NCBI RefSeq assembly: GCF_009882985.1
Contig: NZ_WTUZ01000020.1
Coordinates: 131,064 to 195,063, forward strand
DNA from: Paenibacillus silvestris
GTDB taxonomy: Bacteria; Bacillota; Bacilli; Paenibacillales; NBRC-103111
DNA length: 64,000 nt
Direction: 5' to 3'
Shown: positions 42,984 through 52,350 of the stretch, piece by piece
Layout: every line of letters begins with the position of its first letter
Numbering within the stretch: the first letter of the stretch is position 1
Notes under the pieces: model-generated
What the model saw: the letters and a program-made list of their open reading frames with translations, nothing else
Told to the model about the DNA's origin: nothing
The model's database searches: none
Translations under genes and position numbers: made by a program

Positions 42984-44090
42984 TCACCTCGATTGTAGAT
43001 AAAACTCTTGCGTCCATTTTGCAGAATGTCGAATATCATAGCCCTTTTGAAATAAAATCGAAGCTGATGTTTCCCTATGCCTATTTCTTGCAGCGATATC
43101 CCTAATTTTTTCCACCCATATCGCCTGATCGAATAATGAAGAATACTCAATTAAATGAACTCCTAGATCCACTTCTTTTGTAACAACATCTGAAATCACA
43201 CAAGGAAGCCCCGCACCTTGTGCCTCAATTAATGTTACTGGCAAGCCCTCATAAATGGATGGGAATACAAATACATCGTATGCTTGGAGTAAACGATTAA
43301 TATCATTTCGTACTCCCAGTAATTTCACTCTATTTTCTAAATTTAATTTTTTCACTTTCATTTCGATGTCAGAACGCAAAGGGCCGTCCCCAGCTAACAC
43401 AAGGACGGAATTAGGAATTAATTTCGAAAATTCATAAAAGATATCTAAGAGAAAGGTATGATTTTTAGGATGACAAAATCTTCCTACATGTCCTACTACA
43501 ACATCTTCCGTCTGAAGATTTAACTCCTCTCTTACCTGCTCTCTAACCTCTGATGAAAAGAGAAACTTTTCACATTCAATACCATTTTTTAATATATCAG
43601 CTTTATCAGCCTCTTTTTTAAAAAGCCATTTTGCCGCATTTTTGGAGCAAGCCAATAAATGCGTTGCATTAGAAATGATGCTTTTTCCTGCGTACATCTT
43701 ATACATTCTTTTTAAAAAGCTACCTTCATTGTTTGTGCTATGGCTGTGAGCAATTCGTACAGGGACGCCTGCCCTCTTAGCTGATCGCAATACAAATCCG
43801 CTCATTTTATCCATGTGTGAGTGAACAATTTTATATTCGGAGTGGTCCAAAAAGAACTTATTTAATGCGTTGATGTAGGCAAAATGACCAACGTCTGAAA
43901 CATAAGGAATGCGGTGAATTCTCCCGCCCATCTCAATGATTTCTGCATCGAACTCCCCTTCCTTACAGGTTAAAAAATCAAATTGGATCATAGTGCGATC
44001 TATGTTTCGATACAAGTTCATGATTAATACTTCTGCACCACCGCGGTTCATATTCACGACTGCATGTAATACTCTTACTGGACCGCCCAT
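42984..44090 (-). CDS. epsF: Glycosyltransferase family 4, EpsF-like
   Basis: A 368-aa GT-B glycosyltransferase: VRVLHAVVNMNRGGAEVLIMNLYRNIDRTMIQFDFLTCKEGEFD, VHSHMDKMSGFVLRSAKRAGVPVRIAHSHS, VVGHVGRFCHPKNHTFLLDIF, FPSIYEGLPVTLIEAQGAGLPCVISD. Closest in type to EpsF of Bacillus and to the second copy in this operon. GAGGAGAAGG precedes ATG. Confidence 0.9.
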   Translation of the reverse strand: MGGPVRVLHAVVNMNRGGAEVLIMNLYRNIDRTMIQFDFLTCKEGEFDAEIIEMGGRIHRIPYVSDVGHFAYINALNKFFLDHSEYKIVHSHMDKMSGFVLRSAKRAGVPVRIAHSHSTNNEGSFLKRMYKMYAGKSIISNATHLLACSKNAAKWLFKKEADKADILKNGIECEKFLFSSEVREQVREELNLQTEDVVVGHVGRFCHPKNHTFLLDIFYEFSKLIPNSVLVLAGDGPLRSDIEMKVKKLNLENRVKLLGVRNDINRLLQAYDVFVFPSIYEGLPVTLIEAQGAGLPCVISDVVTKEVDLGVHLIEYSSLFDQAIWVEKIRDIAARNRHRETSASILFQKGYDIRHSAKWTQEFYLQSR

Positions 44091-45238
44091 ATGACCTTCT
44101 CCTCTTCTTCCATATACCTGGAATAAATTCTACTCTTCTCGTCAAGTATCTTATCAATAGCGTATTTTTTTTCAATGATGTTCCGCCCTGACGTTCCGAG
44201 CTTATTCTTCAAGTTATGATTGCTGGCCAGTAATTTTATCTTCTCCGACATTGTTTCTTTTTCATTCAATGCTATGATCCAACCATTTTCTTGATTATGT
44301 ACTAGCTCTCTATGACCTCTATTGTCAGTAGCCACTATCGGAAGTCCACAAGCCATAGCCTCCATAATATTGACTGGCAATCCTTCTCTTAAACTTGATG
44401 CAAGGGCTATATCACAAAAGGGCAATATGTTATCAAGATCATGACGATACCCTAAAAAATCAACCTTGTCAGCTATGTCTAACTCTCTCGCAAGCTTTTG
44501 GCATTGCTCCAGCTGAGGACCAACTCCTGCTAGTAAAAGCCTTGCGTGAGGAACCACATCCTTAATTAGCGCAAATTCATTTAAGAGCATCTTTTGATTT
44601 TTATTATTGTTAAATTCGGCAGCGTAAAACATCAAGAAGTGTTCTGGGCTATAACCCTGTTTCATTCTTGATTCTCGTTTATAGTTATCATCAGCAGGTT
44701 TAAAACGTTCTGTATTGACACCTACTCCATGAACGTGTTCTATTCTTTTGGCTTTAAAACGATGATCGATGGCCAGTTTATAATCTTCCCCATTAATGGT
44801 TATAAGACAATCTGTATAGTGCGAAAGAACTTTTTCAAGTGGGTAATAGAGTAGCCAATTTAAAAAAGGAGCCCCCTTAAAAAAGTGAAATCCATGAGCT
44901 GTGTAGATTACTTTAGTTCCGTATTTTCTTGCGCTGCGTGCTGCTAAACGAGCAAGCAATCCGCCCATAGGGGTATGACAATGGATGATCTCATAGTTAT
45001 TTGTATCTATAATAGATTTTAATTGAGAGTAAGCCTTCATATTTTTCAACGAATATGGTGACCTTTGAATGGGAATATCGAATTTCTCATCTACAAAGGG
45101 GAGTTCTATATTCCCACTTGCTGCAACATGAACTTCCCATCCTTGCTCCTTAAACCAACTCATATACGGTAAATGAAATGCTTTAAAATGATAATCAACC
45201 GTCGCACAAAATAGTACTTTTTTTTGCATCTTTTGCAT
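44075..45238 (-). CDS. epsD: Glycosyltransferase family 4, EpsD-like
   Basis: A 387-aa GT-B glycosyltransferase very like EpsD, which acts after the initiating transferase in Bacillus: KKVLFCATVDYHFKAFHLPYMSWFKEQGWEVHVAAS, IIHCHTPMGGLLARLAARSARKYGTKVIYTAHGFHFFKGAP, SSLREGLPVNIMEAMACGLPIVATDNRGH. GGAGAAA 7 nt before ATG. Placed directly after epsC, as in B. subtilis. Its stop overlaps the next gene by 16 nt. Confidence 0.92.
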   Translation of the reverse strand: MQKMQKKVLFCATVDYHFKAFHLPYMSWFKEQGWEVHVAASGNIELPFVDEKFDIPIQRSPYSLKNMKAYSQLKSIIDTNNYEIIHCHTPMGGLLARLAARSARKYGTKVIYTAHGFHFFKGAPFLNWLLYYPLEKVLSHYTDCLITINGEDYKLAIDHRFKAKRIEHVHGVGVNTERFKPADDNYKRESRMKQGYSPEHFLMFYAAEFNNNKNQKMLLNEFALIKDVVPHARLLLAGVGPQLEQCQKLARELDIADKVDFLGYRHDLDNILPFCDIALASSLREGLPVNIMEAMACGLPIVATDNRGHRELVHNQENGWIIALNEKETMSEKIKLLASNHNLKNKLGTSGRNIIEKKYAIDKILDEKSRIYSRYMEEEEKVIWAVQ

Positions 45239-45293
45239 CTTTCTTTCTCCATTAACACGGAAAGATATTTTTTATGATTGGTAATTAACAGCT

Positions 45294-47123
45294 TTATACA
45301 ATTGAAATTAATTTTTTGGGAATTGAAATGACTTGACTATTTGCTAGATTTAGCAACTGAGATCTTAAGTTTTCTTTATCTAGTGTGGTATAGTTGGATA
45401 TCATTTCTTTTATTTCTTCCATGTACAATTCTGATGTTTTCCCGATATAAATCTTAGGATAAACCTGTTTTTCATTGATTTCATCGCTATTTAACAACTC
45501 TTCAAAAAGCTTTTCCCCCGGTCTCATACCAGTAAATTCAATGCCTATTTCTTCTAGCGAGTTTCCTGATAGCTTTATCAGATTTTTAGCCAAATCAACA
45601 ATTTTCACAGGTTCTCCCATATCAAGAACGAATATTTCCCCGCCTCTGGCTAAGGCACCTGCTTGAATCACTAATCTGGAGGCTTCTGGAATCGTCATAA
45701 AGTAGCGGATCATATCAGGATGAGTAACAGACACCGGACCACCTTTTACAATTTGCTGCTTAAATCGAGGAATGACGCTGCCACGACTCCCTAACACATT
45801 GCCGAAACGTACAGCCACGAACTTCGTGCTGCTGTTTCGATCCATATCCTGAATAACCATTTCAGCCATTCTTTTGGTGGCTCCCATGACGCTTGTTGGA
45901 TTAACAGCTTTATCCGTGGAGATCATGACAAACGTATCTACCGCACTTTGGCTTGCTGCAATAGCTACATTCATCGTACCTATCACATTGTTCTTAAATG
46001 CCTCTTCAGGATTACGTTCCATTAGAGGTACATGCTTATGAGCAGCGGCGTGATAGACGACGTCCGGATGATATTTGTTCATGATCGAAATCATCTTCTT
46101 AACATCCTGGATATCAGCGATTTCCGTAATGAACTCAATGGAAGCAGCTTCGTACAAATCTTTTAATTCCATTTCAATGGAATAAATACTGTTTTCGCCA
46201 TGTCCTAATAGAATTAGCATCTGAGGAGTAAACTTGGAGATTTGCCGGCAAATTTCAGATCCAATCGACCCACCAGCACCAGTCACCAACACCACTTTGT
46301 TCGTGATATATCCTGAAATACTCTCAATATCCAAATCAATTGGATCTCGGCCTAATAAGTCCTCTACCTGTACATCCATAAAGTGATTAACCGAGAGTTT
46401 TCCCGATACCAGGTCTTCTAACTTGGGGAGTGTTTGTGTCTTTGCGTTGGTTTTCGTACATTCCTGGAAGATATGGTTTAATTCCTTTTTACTTAGTGAT
46501 GGAATAGCAATGATGATGTTATCAATATTCAGTTCTTTAACCGCTTGTTCGATACGCTCAATTCCCCCAATTACAGGAATCCCCAAGATATCAAGATTAT
46601 GAATTTTTACATTGTCATCAATAAACCCTACAGGAAACATTTCAGCATCGTTATTTTTAAAAAGCTGCCTAACCAACATAGTCCCAGCTGATCCAGCACC
46701 AACAATCAAGGTTCTTTTCTTAACCACTGATTTCTTGATATATGTATTACGAATAATGCGCCAACAGAAGCGAGAGCCACCAATAAGAATCATATGCAGC
46801 ATCCATGTCACCGCAAGCAACCGGAAATAAATATCATGAATGATCAACTGCTGAACACAAGCAACGGTAATTAACGAGTAGGTGGTAGCTTTCACAATAA
46901 AAATGAGTTCCCCAATGCTCGCATGTTCCCAAGCTTTCTTATATAGCTTATACACGAAAGAAAATACATGATGACTAACCAGCAAGGTAATGGAACTAAC
47001 AACTAAGGGCAACGTGATAACGTCAAAATCTGCGCTTAATAAAAAACGACTGAAGAAAATGGAAGTGAAAACAATAAAAGAGTCAATGAAGACTAATAAA
47101 GATAATCTTTGCCTATACGACAA
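45294..47123 (-). CDS. epsC: UDP-sugar 4,6-dehydratase EpsC (CapD/PglF family)
   Basis: A membrane-bound nucleoside-sugar dehydratase of about 609 aa. N-terminal four-helix membrane domain, first Rossmann domain (LIVGAGSAGTMLVRQL), and second dehydratase domain (VLVTGAGGSIGSEICRQI, VYHAAAHKHVPLMERNPEEAFKNNVIGT, STDKAVNPTSVMGATKRMAE). Makes UDP-4-keto-6-deoxy-GlcNAc for bacillosamine. TTG 47123 has the best spacing from GAGAGGG; ATGs at 47129 and 47141 are alternatives. First gene of the operon behind a long leader. Confidence 0.93.
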   Translation of the reverse strand: MSYRQRLSLLVFIDSFIVFTSIFFSRFLLSADFDVITLPLVVSSITLLVSHHVFSFVYKLYKKAWEHASIGELIFIVKATTYSLITVACVQQLIIHDIYFRLLAVTWMLHMILIGGSRFCWRIIRNTYIKKSVVKKRTLIVGAGSAGTMLVRQLFKNNDAEMFPVGFIDDNVKIHNLDILGIPVIGGIERIEQAVKELNIDNIIIAIPSLSKKELNHIFQECTKTNAKTQTLPKLEDLVSGKLSVNHFMDVQVEDLLGRDPIDLDIESISGYITNKVVLVTGAGGSIGSEICRQISKFTPQMLILLGHGENSIYSIEMELKDLYEAASIEFITEIADIQDVKKMISIMNKYHPDVVYHAAAHKHVPLMERNPEEAFKNNVIGTMNVAIAASQSAVDTFVMISTDKAVNPTSVMGATKRMAEMVIQDMDRNSSTKFVAVRFGNVLGSRGSVIPRFKQQIVKGGPVSVTHPDMIRYFMTIPEASRLVIQAGALARGGEIFVLDMGEPVKIVDLAKNLIKLSGNSLEEIGIEFTGMRPGEKLFEELLNSDEINEKQVYPKIYIGKTSELYMEEIKEMISNYTTLDKENLRSQLLNLANSQVISIPKKLISIV

Positions 47124-47194
47124 ATGCATGCACCCTCTCATTAAAGTTCTTAAGTATAAGGCCTTTGTAAAAAGACCATATAATTAAATCCTTT

Positions 47195-47335
47195 AATCTT
47201 ATTAGGGGCATCTAACCCCACCTCGCACCACACTTTTGACGACTCGCGTCTAAGGTCGATTCAACCCACAGCATGGCCGAGTGCCCCCGTTGATAACGGT
47301 TAGGAGGCATCACCGAAGGTTGTATGTTATTAAGA
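47195..47335 (-). ncRNA. Structured leader, candidate epsC/EAR antitermination RNA
   Basis: About 140 nt, more GC-rich than its AT-rich flanks, directly upstream of epsC and downstream of the eps promoter. Visible hairpins on the minus strand: CCGTT-ATC-AACGG (47287-47299), GAC-GCGA-GTC with a GNRA loop (47241-47250), and GGGG-TTAGATG-CCCC (47205-47219). In Bacillus the EAR element (Rfam epsC motif) sits just before epsC and lets polymerase read through terminators. Match to that consensus could not be tested here; assignment is by location and structure. Confidence 0.6.
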
Positions 47336-47382
47336 ACGACGGGGTAAATTTTTTTGAATACAACGCTATGAATAACAATAAA

Positions 47383-47398
47383 ATTCTCAATAAAGAAC
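47383..47398. promoter_or_regulatory. SinR-type operator downstream of the eps promoter
   Basis: ATTCTCAATAAAGAAC, about 8-23 bp after the predicted start of the epsC operon transcript; centre 36 bp from the operator in the spacer. Confidence 0.6.
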
Positions 47399-47412
47399 AA
47401 CTATATACGTTC

Positions 47413-47441
47413 ATTTTAGTTCTTTATAGAGAACATGTCAA
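47413..47441 (-). promoter_or_regulatory. epsC operon promoter with SinR-type operator in its spacer
   Basis: On the minus strand TTGACA (47436-47441), a 17-bp spacer consisting of T plus GTTCTCTATAAAGAAC (47419-47434), then TAAAAT (47413-47418). A sigma-A promoter whose spacer is the near-perfect operator palindrome. Transcripts would begin near 47406 and carry a leader of about 280 nt. The 400-bp gap between epsC and the beta-helix gene holds this promoter, the leader and a terminator, but no credible gene. Confidence 0.75.
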
Positions 47442-47480
47442 CATCGTTTTCAAATCCTCTTGCTTGCTACGCTCATTGAT

Positions 47481-47510
47481 AAATCAAAATAGGCCACACT
47501 ATGGTGGCCT
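47481..47510 (-). terminator. Terminator after the beta-helix gene
   Basis: On the minus strand AGGCCAC-CATAGT-GTGGCCT then ATTTTGATTT, separating this gene from the eps promoter downstream. Confidence 0.75.
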
Positions 47511-47526
47511 CTGTGCTAGTATTCCT

Positions 47527-49944
47527 CTAGCTTATTAATCCATATGGCTTGAATTCTGCTAGCAAATCAACGTACTCCCATATTATGCTTCCATCTGTTG
47601 AAGTACCGCTGGTTTGCGAAGGTGGTACTTTACCGCTTTTACCTGCCACATTAGATTTATAAACTTTCCCGTTTGCAAATACATAGGTATTTATCGGATA
47701 TGAAGTGTCCGCCGTCCATGCCGTATCCTCTGCTGTACCGGACACTGTAGCTACCCATCCAATATAACTGCCAGTAAGTGGAGTGGTGTTATAAATGATT
47801 TGGCCCCGTCTATAACTTCCAGAAGTGGGTGGACTAGCAAGTTTATAATACGGATCCACAATACCATCTATATAGTTGTTTAACTTTACATGATTTTGAT
47901 GTTCTAGTAGTTCTATCTTGGCTATCTTTACTACATTATTGCTAAATAATATTTCAGTTAATGCTGACTTGGGATCGCTTGCATTTATTGCTTTCATAAC
48001 TTTAGTCGACTTCATCATATTACCATCCATCATGAATGATTTAGCGACAAAAGTAGGCCACCAAAAATCAATTATTGTTCCCGTATTCGTTGGATTATAG
48101 TTAAACGTATTATGACTCAATACGACTTCACCACCCATATCTCTAAAAAGTAACGCTGTGCTTTCTTTACTGACAAAGTAGCTATCGCTAAAATCAAGTA
48201 ATGCATTCTTCTTGTTTTGATCAATTGTTAGCAGTGTATATCCATCCCACTCAAATGAACAATTATTAAATTGGTATTCTGCTTGAGAATTATTTATCGT
48301 TGAGATTGGGCCTGAATTCTTAAACGTACAATCTGAATAATTCCCCGGAGGCAAACCAGTAACTATATTCTGATCGTGCTTAGTGTTTACGAAAGATACA
48401 TGATTAAACTGCCATCCGTTCTTTGTTGCATTTGACACCCAAGTTAAACCGCTACCTTTTGCACCACTACCCTCAATAAAACAATTAGAAAGAGTTTGTG
48501 GTTCTGTAGAAAATAGTAACGTTGATCCTAGATTAGAAAATGTGCTATTGAAATCAATATCATTTATAAACCTGCAACTATCCACTTGAACACTATAAGG
48601 TTTTGTTCTACTAATATTTAAAGGACTGTTGTGGAAATAGCAATGACTAACCAGAGCTTCTCTACTACTTTGCGATAAAACTATTTTGGACCCATACATA
48701 TGATTGTTTGAAAAAATAACTTCAGCTGCAATTAAACCACCGATATCCCTGAAATCATTTCCACTAACTATTGCACTGTCAACATTCTCATTGAGTGCAA
48801 ATGTTCCGCTGCTAACAGCATTATTGTTTATGCTTATATGCCTTCCAGCTACAGCAATTATGTTGTATGTTGAGTTATCATGGATATTGTTATTTTCAAT
48901 ATAAATATATTGATTAAAATCATACATATCTTCAATATCGATTGCACCCTGTGGCGCCGTTCCTTTGATATGATGAATTTCGCACTCTTTAATGTACACG
49001 TATTTCGCACCAGTTACACTTATTCCAAGTCTTCTACAATCGTGTATATTATTTTTTTCGATATATACCTGCTTCGCAAATTCAACAACTTTTAAAGTTA
49101 TTGAGCTTTGTCCAATAGGAGGAACTGTATTCTGATGGATAATAAATTTTGCATAACTAGCCCCTACCGGAACTTCGACTTCGTCGAAAAACTGTATATT
49201 TATTTTGGATGAATGAAATGTATTATCTTTTTTATAAAATACTAGATCATACAAATTGGAGATTATTCCTGCACCTAATCCTCCGTAACTCCCCCCATAC
49301 AACCCAAAATAACCCCACTTTGCAATATTGGCTTGATTCAGATCTATTACTGTGGTATTTCTAATTCTCGTATCATCAACCACTGGTTTACCATCTGTTA
49401 AGCTAATTCCGCCTGACTCAAATTTACCGTCAAAATTATAACCTGGAATTTGACCATAAAGACTCCCTAAGGCAATACCATCACCTGTACAATTATATAT
49501 CTCTAAACTATCAATAAATAAGAATCTAATATTTGAACCAACGAGCGGTGTATTACTTACTTTAATACCATGTCCTCCCTCATGAGTACCCGGTATAGTT
49601 GTATAATCATGCTCATTTCTATCGCCTTCTATTTTTCCATTGGTAATTCTACAGAACTGTTGATTTCTTTGTAATAAAATAATTGCGTAATTTAATGCCC
49701 CGTTTGCTTGCAACTTTAATGTCGAACCATTGAGATTAAAGGTCATAAAGCTTTGAGGTTCAATAGGATTATTTACATCTATTAAATATATTCCTTTTGG
49801 CAATGATACTTCTGTATAACCTTGATCAAACGAATATTTTAATGCATCATTTATCCCCTTACTTGTTTTCACAGCATCCGTTCCATCGTTCTTAATCCCC
49901 CAACGCGCTAAATCAATCATGTAAGTAGTTCCTGCATCTGCCAT
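47527..49944 (-). CDS. Right-handed beta-helix protein, no signal peptide
   Basis: An 805-aa pectate-lyase-like protein. It opens DLARWGIKNDGTDAVKTSKGINDALKYS, the entry common to tailspike-like polysaccharide lyases and hydrolases, followed by many beta-helix coils rich in Asn (IYIENNNIHDNSTYN, VIFSNNHMYGS). The last 90 residues resemble a chitin-binding-like module (TAWTADTSYPINTYVFANGKVYKS ... DGSIIWEYV). No signal peptide is visible at the N-terminus (MADAGTTY). AAGGAGGTG precedes the ATG. Paralogue of the divergent gene. Could trim or modify the polymer; how it leaves the cell is unclear. Confidence 0.8.
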   Translation of the reverse strand: MADAGTTYMIDLARWGIKNDGTDAVKTSKGINDALKYSFDQGYTEVSLPKGIYLIDVNNPIEPQSFMTFNLNGSTLKLQANGALNYAIILLQRNQQFCRITNGKIEGDRNEHDYTTIPGTHEGGHGIKVSNTPLVGSNIRFLFIDSLEIYNCTGDGIALGSLYGQIPGYNFDGKFESGGISLTDGKPVVDDTRIRNTTVIDLNQANIAKWGYFGLYGGSYGGLGAGIISNLYDLVFYKKDNTFHSSKINIQFFDEVEVPVGASYAKFIIHQNTVPPIGQSSITLKVVEFAKQVYIEKNNIHDCRRLGISVTGAKYVYIKECEIHHIKGTAPQGAIDIEDMYDFNQYIYIENNNIHDNSTYNIIAVAGRHISINNNAVSSGTFALNENVDSAIVSGNDFRDIGGLIAAEVIFSNNHMYGSKIVLSQSSREALVSHCYFHNSPLNISRTKPYSVQVDSCRFINDIDFNSTFSNLGSTLLFSTEPQTLSNCFIEGSGAKGSGLTWVSNATKNGWQFNHVSFVNTKHDQNIVTGLPPGNYSDCTFKNSGPISTINNSQAEYQFNNCSFEWDGYTLLTIDQNKKNALLDFSDSYFVSKESTALLFRDMGGEVVLSHNTFNYNPTNTGTIIDFWWPTFVAKSFMMDGNMMKSTKVMKAINASDPKSALTEILFSNNVVKIAKIELLEHQNHVKLNNYIDGIVDPYYKLASPPTSGSYRRGQIIYNTTPLTGSYIGWVATVSGTAEDTAWTADTSYPINTYVFANGKVYKSNVAGKSGKVPPSQTSGTSTDGSIIWEYVDLLAEFKPYGLIS

Positions 49945-50138
49945 CTATTAAACACCTCCTTATCAAAGAATATTCAATAGTTAAGTAGATGGTTACAAAA
50001 TACTTATATTTGGTCTTATGCCGCAGTATACTGACATTAAAAATTCAAAATCCATTTCATGCCTTCCCATGACTTTTTTTCCAATTTTAAGTGTACAATG
50101 ATACCTGTATTTAAATAACTCACAAGGATGGTAAGCAA

Positions 50139-52295
50139 ATGATTAAAAGGGTACTAATAGTTCTAACATTCTTCATACTTTCTTTTCAATCTTTACTTGT
50201 TGAAGCCGTTCCTCTAGACAATTCTACACAATCGGTAACAACGAGAACCTACAACTTAGAACTTTCACGTTGGAATATATCTAATGACGGAACGCATCCA
50301 ATCGAAACAACTACCGGTATAAATAAAGCGTTGCAATGGTCCAGCGAGCAAGGATATCAAGTATTTAAAGTTCCTGCCGGTAAATATTTAATTAGCAAAG
50401 GAAGTAGTCCTAATGATCCGCAGGCTCAAATTAATATGGTTAGTAATATGACTTTCTTACTTGATGACTTAGCCATTATTCAAAAAGAAACGAATGGTTA
50501 TGAGAAGTATCGAATCTTATACGTTGGCTATGGCGTTAATCAGGCAACAATTAAAGGCGGTACTTATCAAGGAGATAGAGATGCTCATAATTATAACAAG
50601 AAAGACGATGCAAGCAGCGTAGGGACTCACGAGTTTGGTAGCGGAATATTCGTAGAAGGAGCCTATAACTTAACTATTGATACTGTTAAAACAATTAACT
50701 TCACAGGTGATGGAATTACAATCGCAGGCTCAAATCCTGGAATCTCAGGTACCTACGGGAAAGACTATCTTTATGGCGATATTGATAGTTCAGGAAGATT
50801 TATTAATTCGACAACAAAGATTAGGCCTAAAACCGCAATGGACTTCTCAAATCCTAATTACAAGGGGAGAAAGTACTTTGCTTTTGAACAACCACAGGGC
50901 GTTGCGAGCAATAAATATGATGTCTATTTTTATAAAAACGATGGAACTTATTTATCTTCAGTGAAGCAAGTCCGATTTGGAATGGATCTCGTTCAGATTC
51001 CACAAGATGCCAAGAGCTTTTATCCAGTTTTTAGTTCTACTACTATCGCTAAGTTTTTTGTCAAATTGTTTAGCAACGATGTTTCTAGAAATGTGACCAT
51101 TACTAATTCAGAGATAGCGTTTAATAGAAGGCAAGGAATTTCAATTGTCGGAGTAGATGGAATTATGATTAGTAATAACAAAATTCATGACATAAGCGGC
51201 ACTGCGCCACAATTTGGAATTGATGCAGAAGCTGCAGGTTTTTACCCAAACAAGAACCTTACTATTAGTAATAATCACTTCTATAACAATAAAGGTGGAG
51301 ACATTGTATTCGCTGATGGGGACACGGCTTCAATAAGCCATAACTTATTTGAGAGTAGTAAAGGAGTATATACTTATAACGCCTTTCCAAATACAGTTGT
51401 TAACAACAATACCTTCAACAATGGTGGACTTACAATGGGAGGTACTGGAACTGCGAATTTAAACACATTCACGAATGCCGAAGTTAATCTAAATGCAACA
51501 ACTAATACATTAACCAATGCTACTTTCCTCAATAGTAATTTAAACTTGAATAATACGGACTCCTTTGGATCAAAAGTAGAAAATATAACTATGACCAATA
51601 CGGATGTATCCGTTTCAACTTCTTTAAATATAGGGAGTCGTCCTGTTCACCTTTCGAATATTACCATTCAAGGACTAACCAAGCTTTCAACGCTAGGTGG
51701 AAAAGGAACAGATCAAAATATCTATGATAACTTCGATATTCAAGATTATAATGCGTTTAATGGTACTACCCTTCCTGCTGGAACCTATAATAATTGCAAA
51801 TTCTCTTCGACAAATAACGAATCTGTAGGTTTAAGCATTAATCAATCCGGTAAATTTATTTTAAACAATTGCTCATTTAGTGCTTTAGGTAAGATATTTA
51901 CAATGAATAGTTTATATGGGGAACCAGATATCACCTTTAATAATTCTAAATTTAATATTGCTAAAGATGTTGGTTACGCGGCCGCGATTTATGTGCAGGG
52001 AGCAAAACAGTTATCGCTGCTAAACAGTACACTAACCGCTAAAAATCTTACAATTAACAATACACCATATATTAAAATAGGATCATTAGGAGGTTCAACT
52101 AAACCAACACAAGTTAAATCCTTTACAATCAGGAATAGCACATTAATTGCTAATAAAGCACTATTTGGGATTGACTCAATAGAAGCAGGAACTGGGGCGC
52201 CAGCCTACACGATCTCAAACAATATCTTTAATGTAGCAAAATTAAAATTAAAAACGAACGATACGAAAGAAAAGAATCAAGAGTTATCCCTGTAG
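50139..52295 (+). CDS. Secreted right-handed beta-helix protein
   Basis: A 718-aa protein with a Sec signal peptide (residues 1-23: MIKRVLIVLTFFILSFQSLL, then VEA) and a pectate-lyase-like beta-helix. It shares with the divergent neighbour the opening (LSRWNISNDGTHPIETTTGINKALQW) and central coils (ITNSEIAFNRRQGISIVGVDGIMISNNKIHDISGTAPQ), so the two are paralogues. Likely a polysaccharide lyase or binding protein acting on the matrix. GGATGG precedes ATG by usual spacing. Isolated on the plus strand; ends at a shared terminator. Confidence 0.82.
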   Translation: MIKRVLIVLTFFILSFQSLLVEAVPLDNSTQSVTTRTYNLELSRWNISNDGTHPIETTTGINKALQWSSEQGYQVFKVPAGKYLISKGSSPNDPQAQINMVSNMTFLLDDLAIIQKETNGYEKYRILYVGYGVNQATIKGGTYQGDRDAHNYNKKDDASSVGTHEFGSGIFVEGAYNLTIDTVKTINFTGDGITIAGSNPGISGTYGKDYLYGDIDSSGRFINSTTKIRPKTAMDFSNPNYKGRKYFAFEQPQGVASNKYDVYFYKNDGTYLSSVKQVRFGMDLVQIPQDAKSFYPVFSSTTIAKFFVKLFSNDVSRNVTITNSEIAFNRRQGISIVGVDGIMISNNKIHDISGTAPQFGIDAEAAGFYPNKNLTISNNHFYNNKGGDIVFADGDTASISHNLFESSKGVYTYNAFPNTVVNNNTFNNGGLTMGGTGTANLNTFTNAEVNLNATTNTLTNATFLNSNLNLNNTDSFGSKVENITMTNTDVSVSTSLNIGSRPVHLSNITIQGLTKLSTLGGKGTDQNIYDNFDIQDYNAFNGTTLPAGTYNNCKFSSTNNESVGLSINQSGKFILNNCSFSALGKIFTMNSLYGEPDITFNNSKFNIAKDVGYAAAIYVQGAKQLSLLNSTLTAKNLTINNTPYIKIGSLGGSTKPTQVKSFTIRNSTLIANKALFGIDSIEAGTGAPAYTISNNIFNVAKLKLKTNDTKEKNQELSL

Positions 52296-52307
52296 AATTG
52301 AAATAAA

Positions 52308-52350
52308 ATTCCCCCACCAGCCAATACGGCCAGTGGGGGAATCTTTGTTT
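52308..52350. terminator. Bidirectional terminator between the beta-helix and acyltransferase genes
   Basis: ATTCCCCCAC-CAGCC-AATAC-GGCCA-GTGGGGGAAT, a long GC stem with T-rich flanks on both sides. It ends the plus-strand beta-helix gene and the minus-strand acyltransferase operon. Confidence 0.9.

Noticed and set aside
47212-47400. A 62-codon minus-strand frame in the epsC leader
   Set aside because: Overlaps the structured leader and promoter; no ribosome binding site, and the hairpins explain the conservation-like GC content better.
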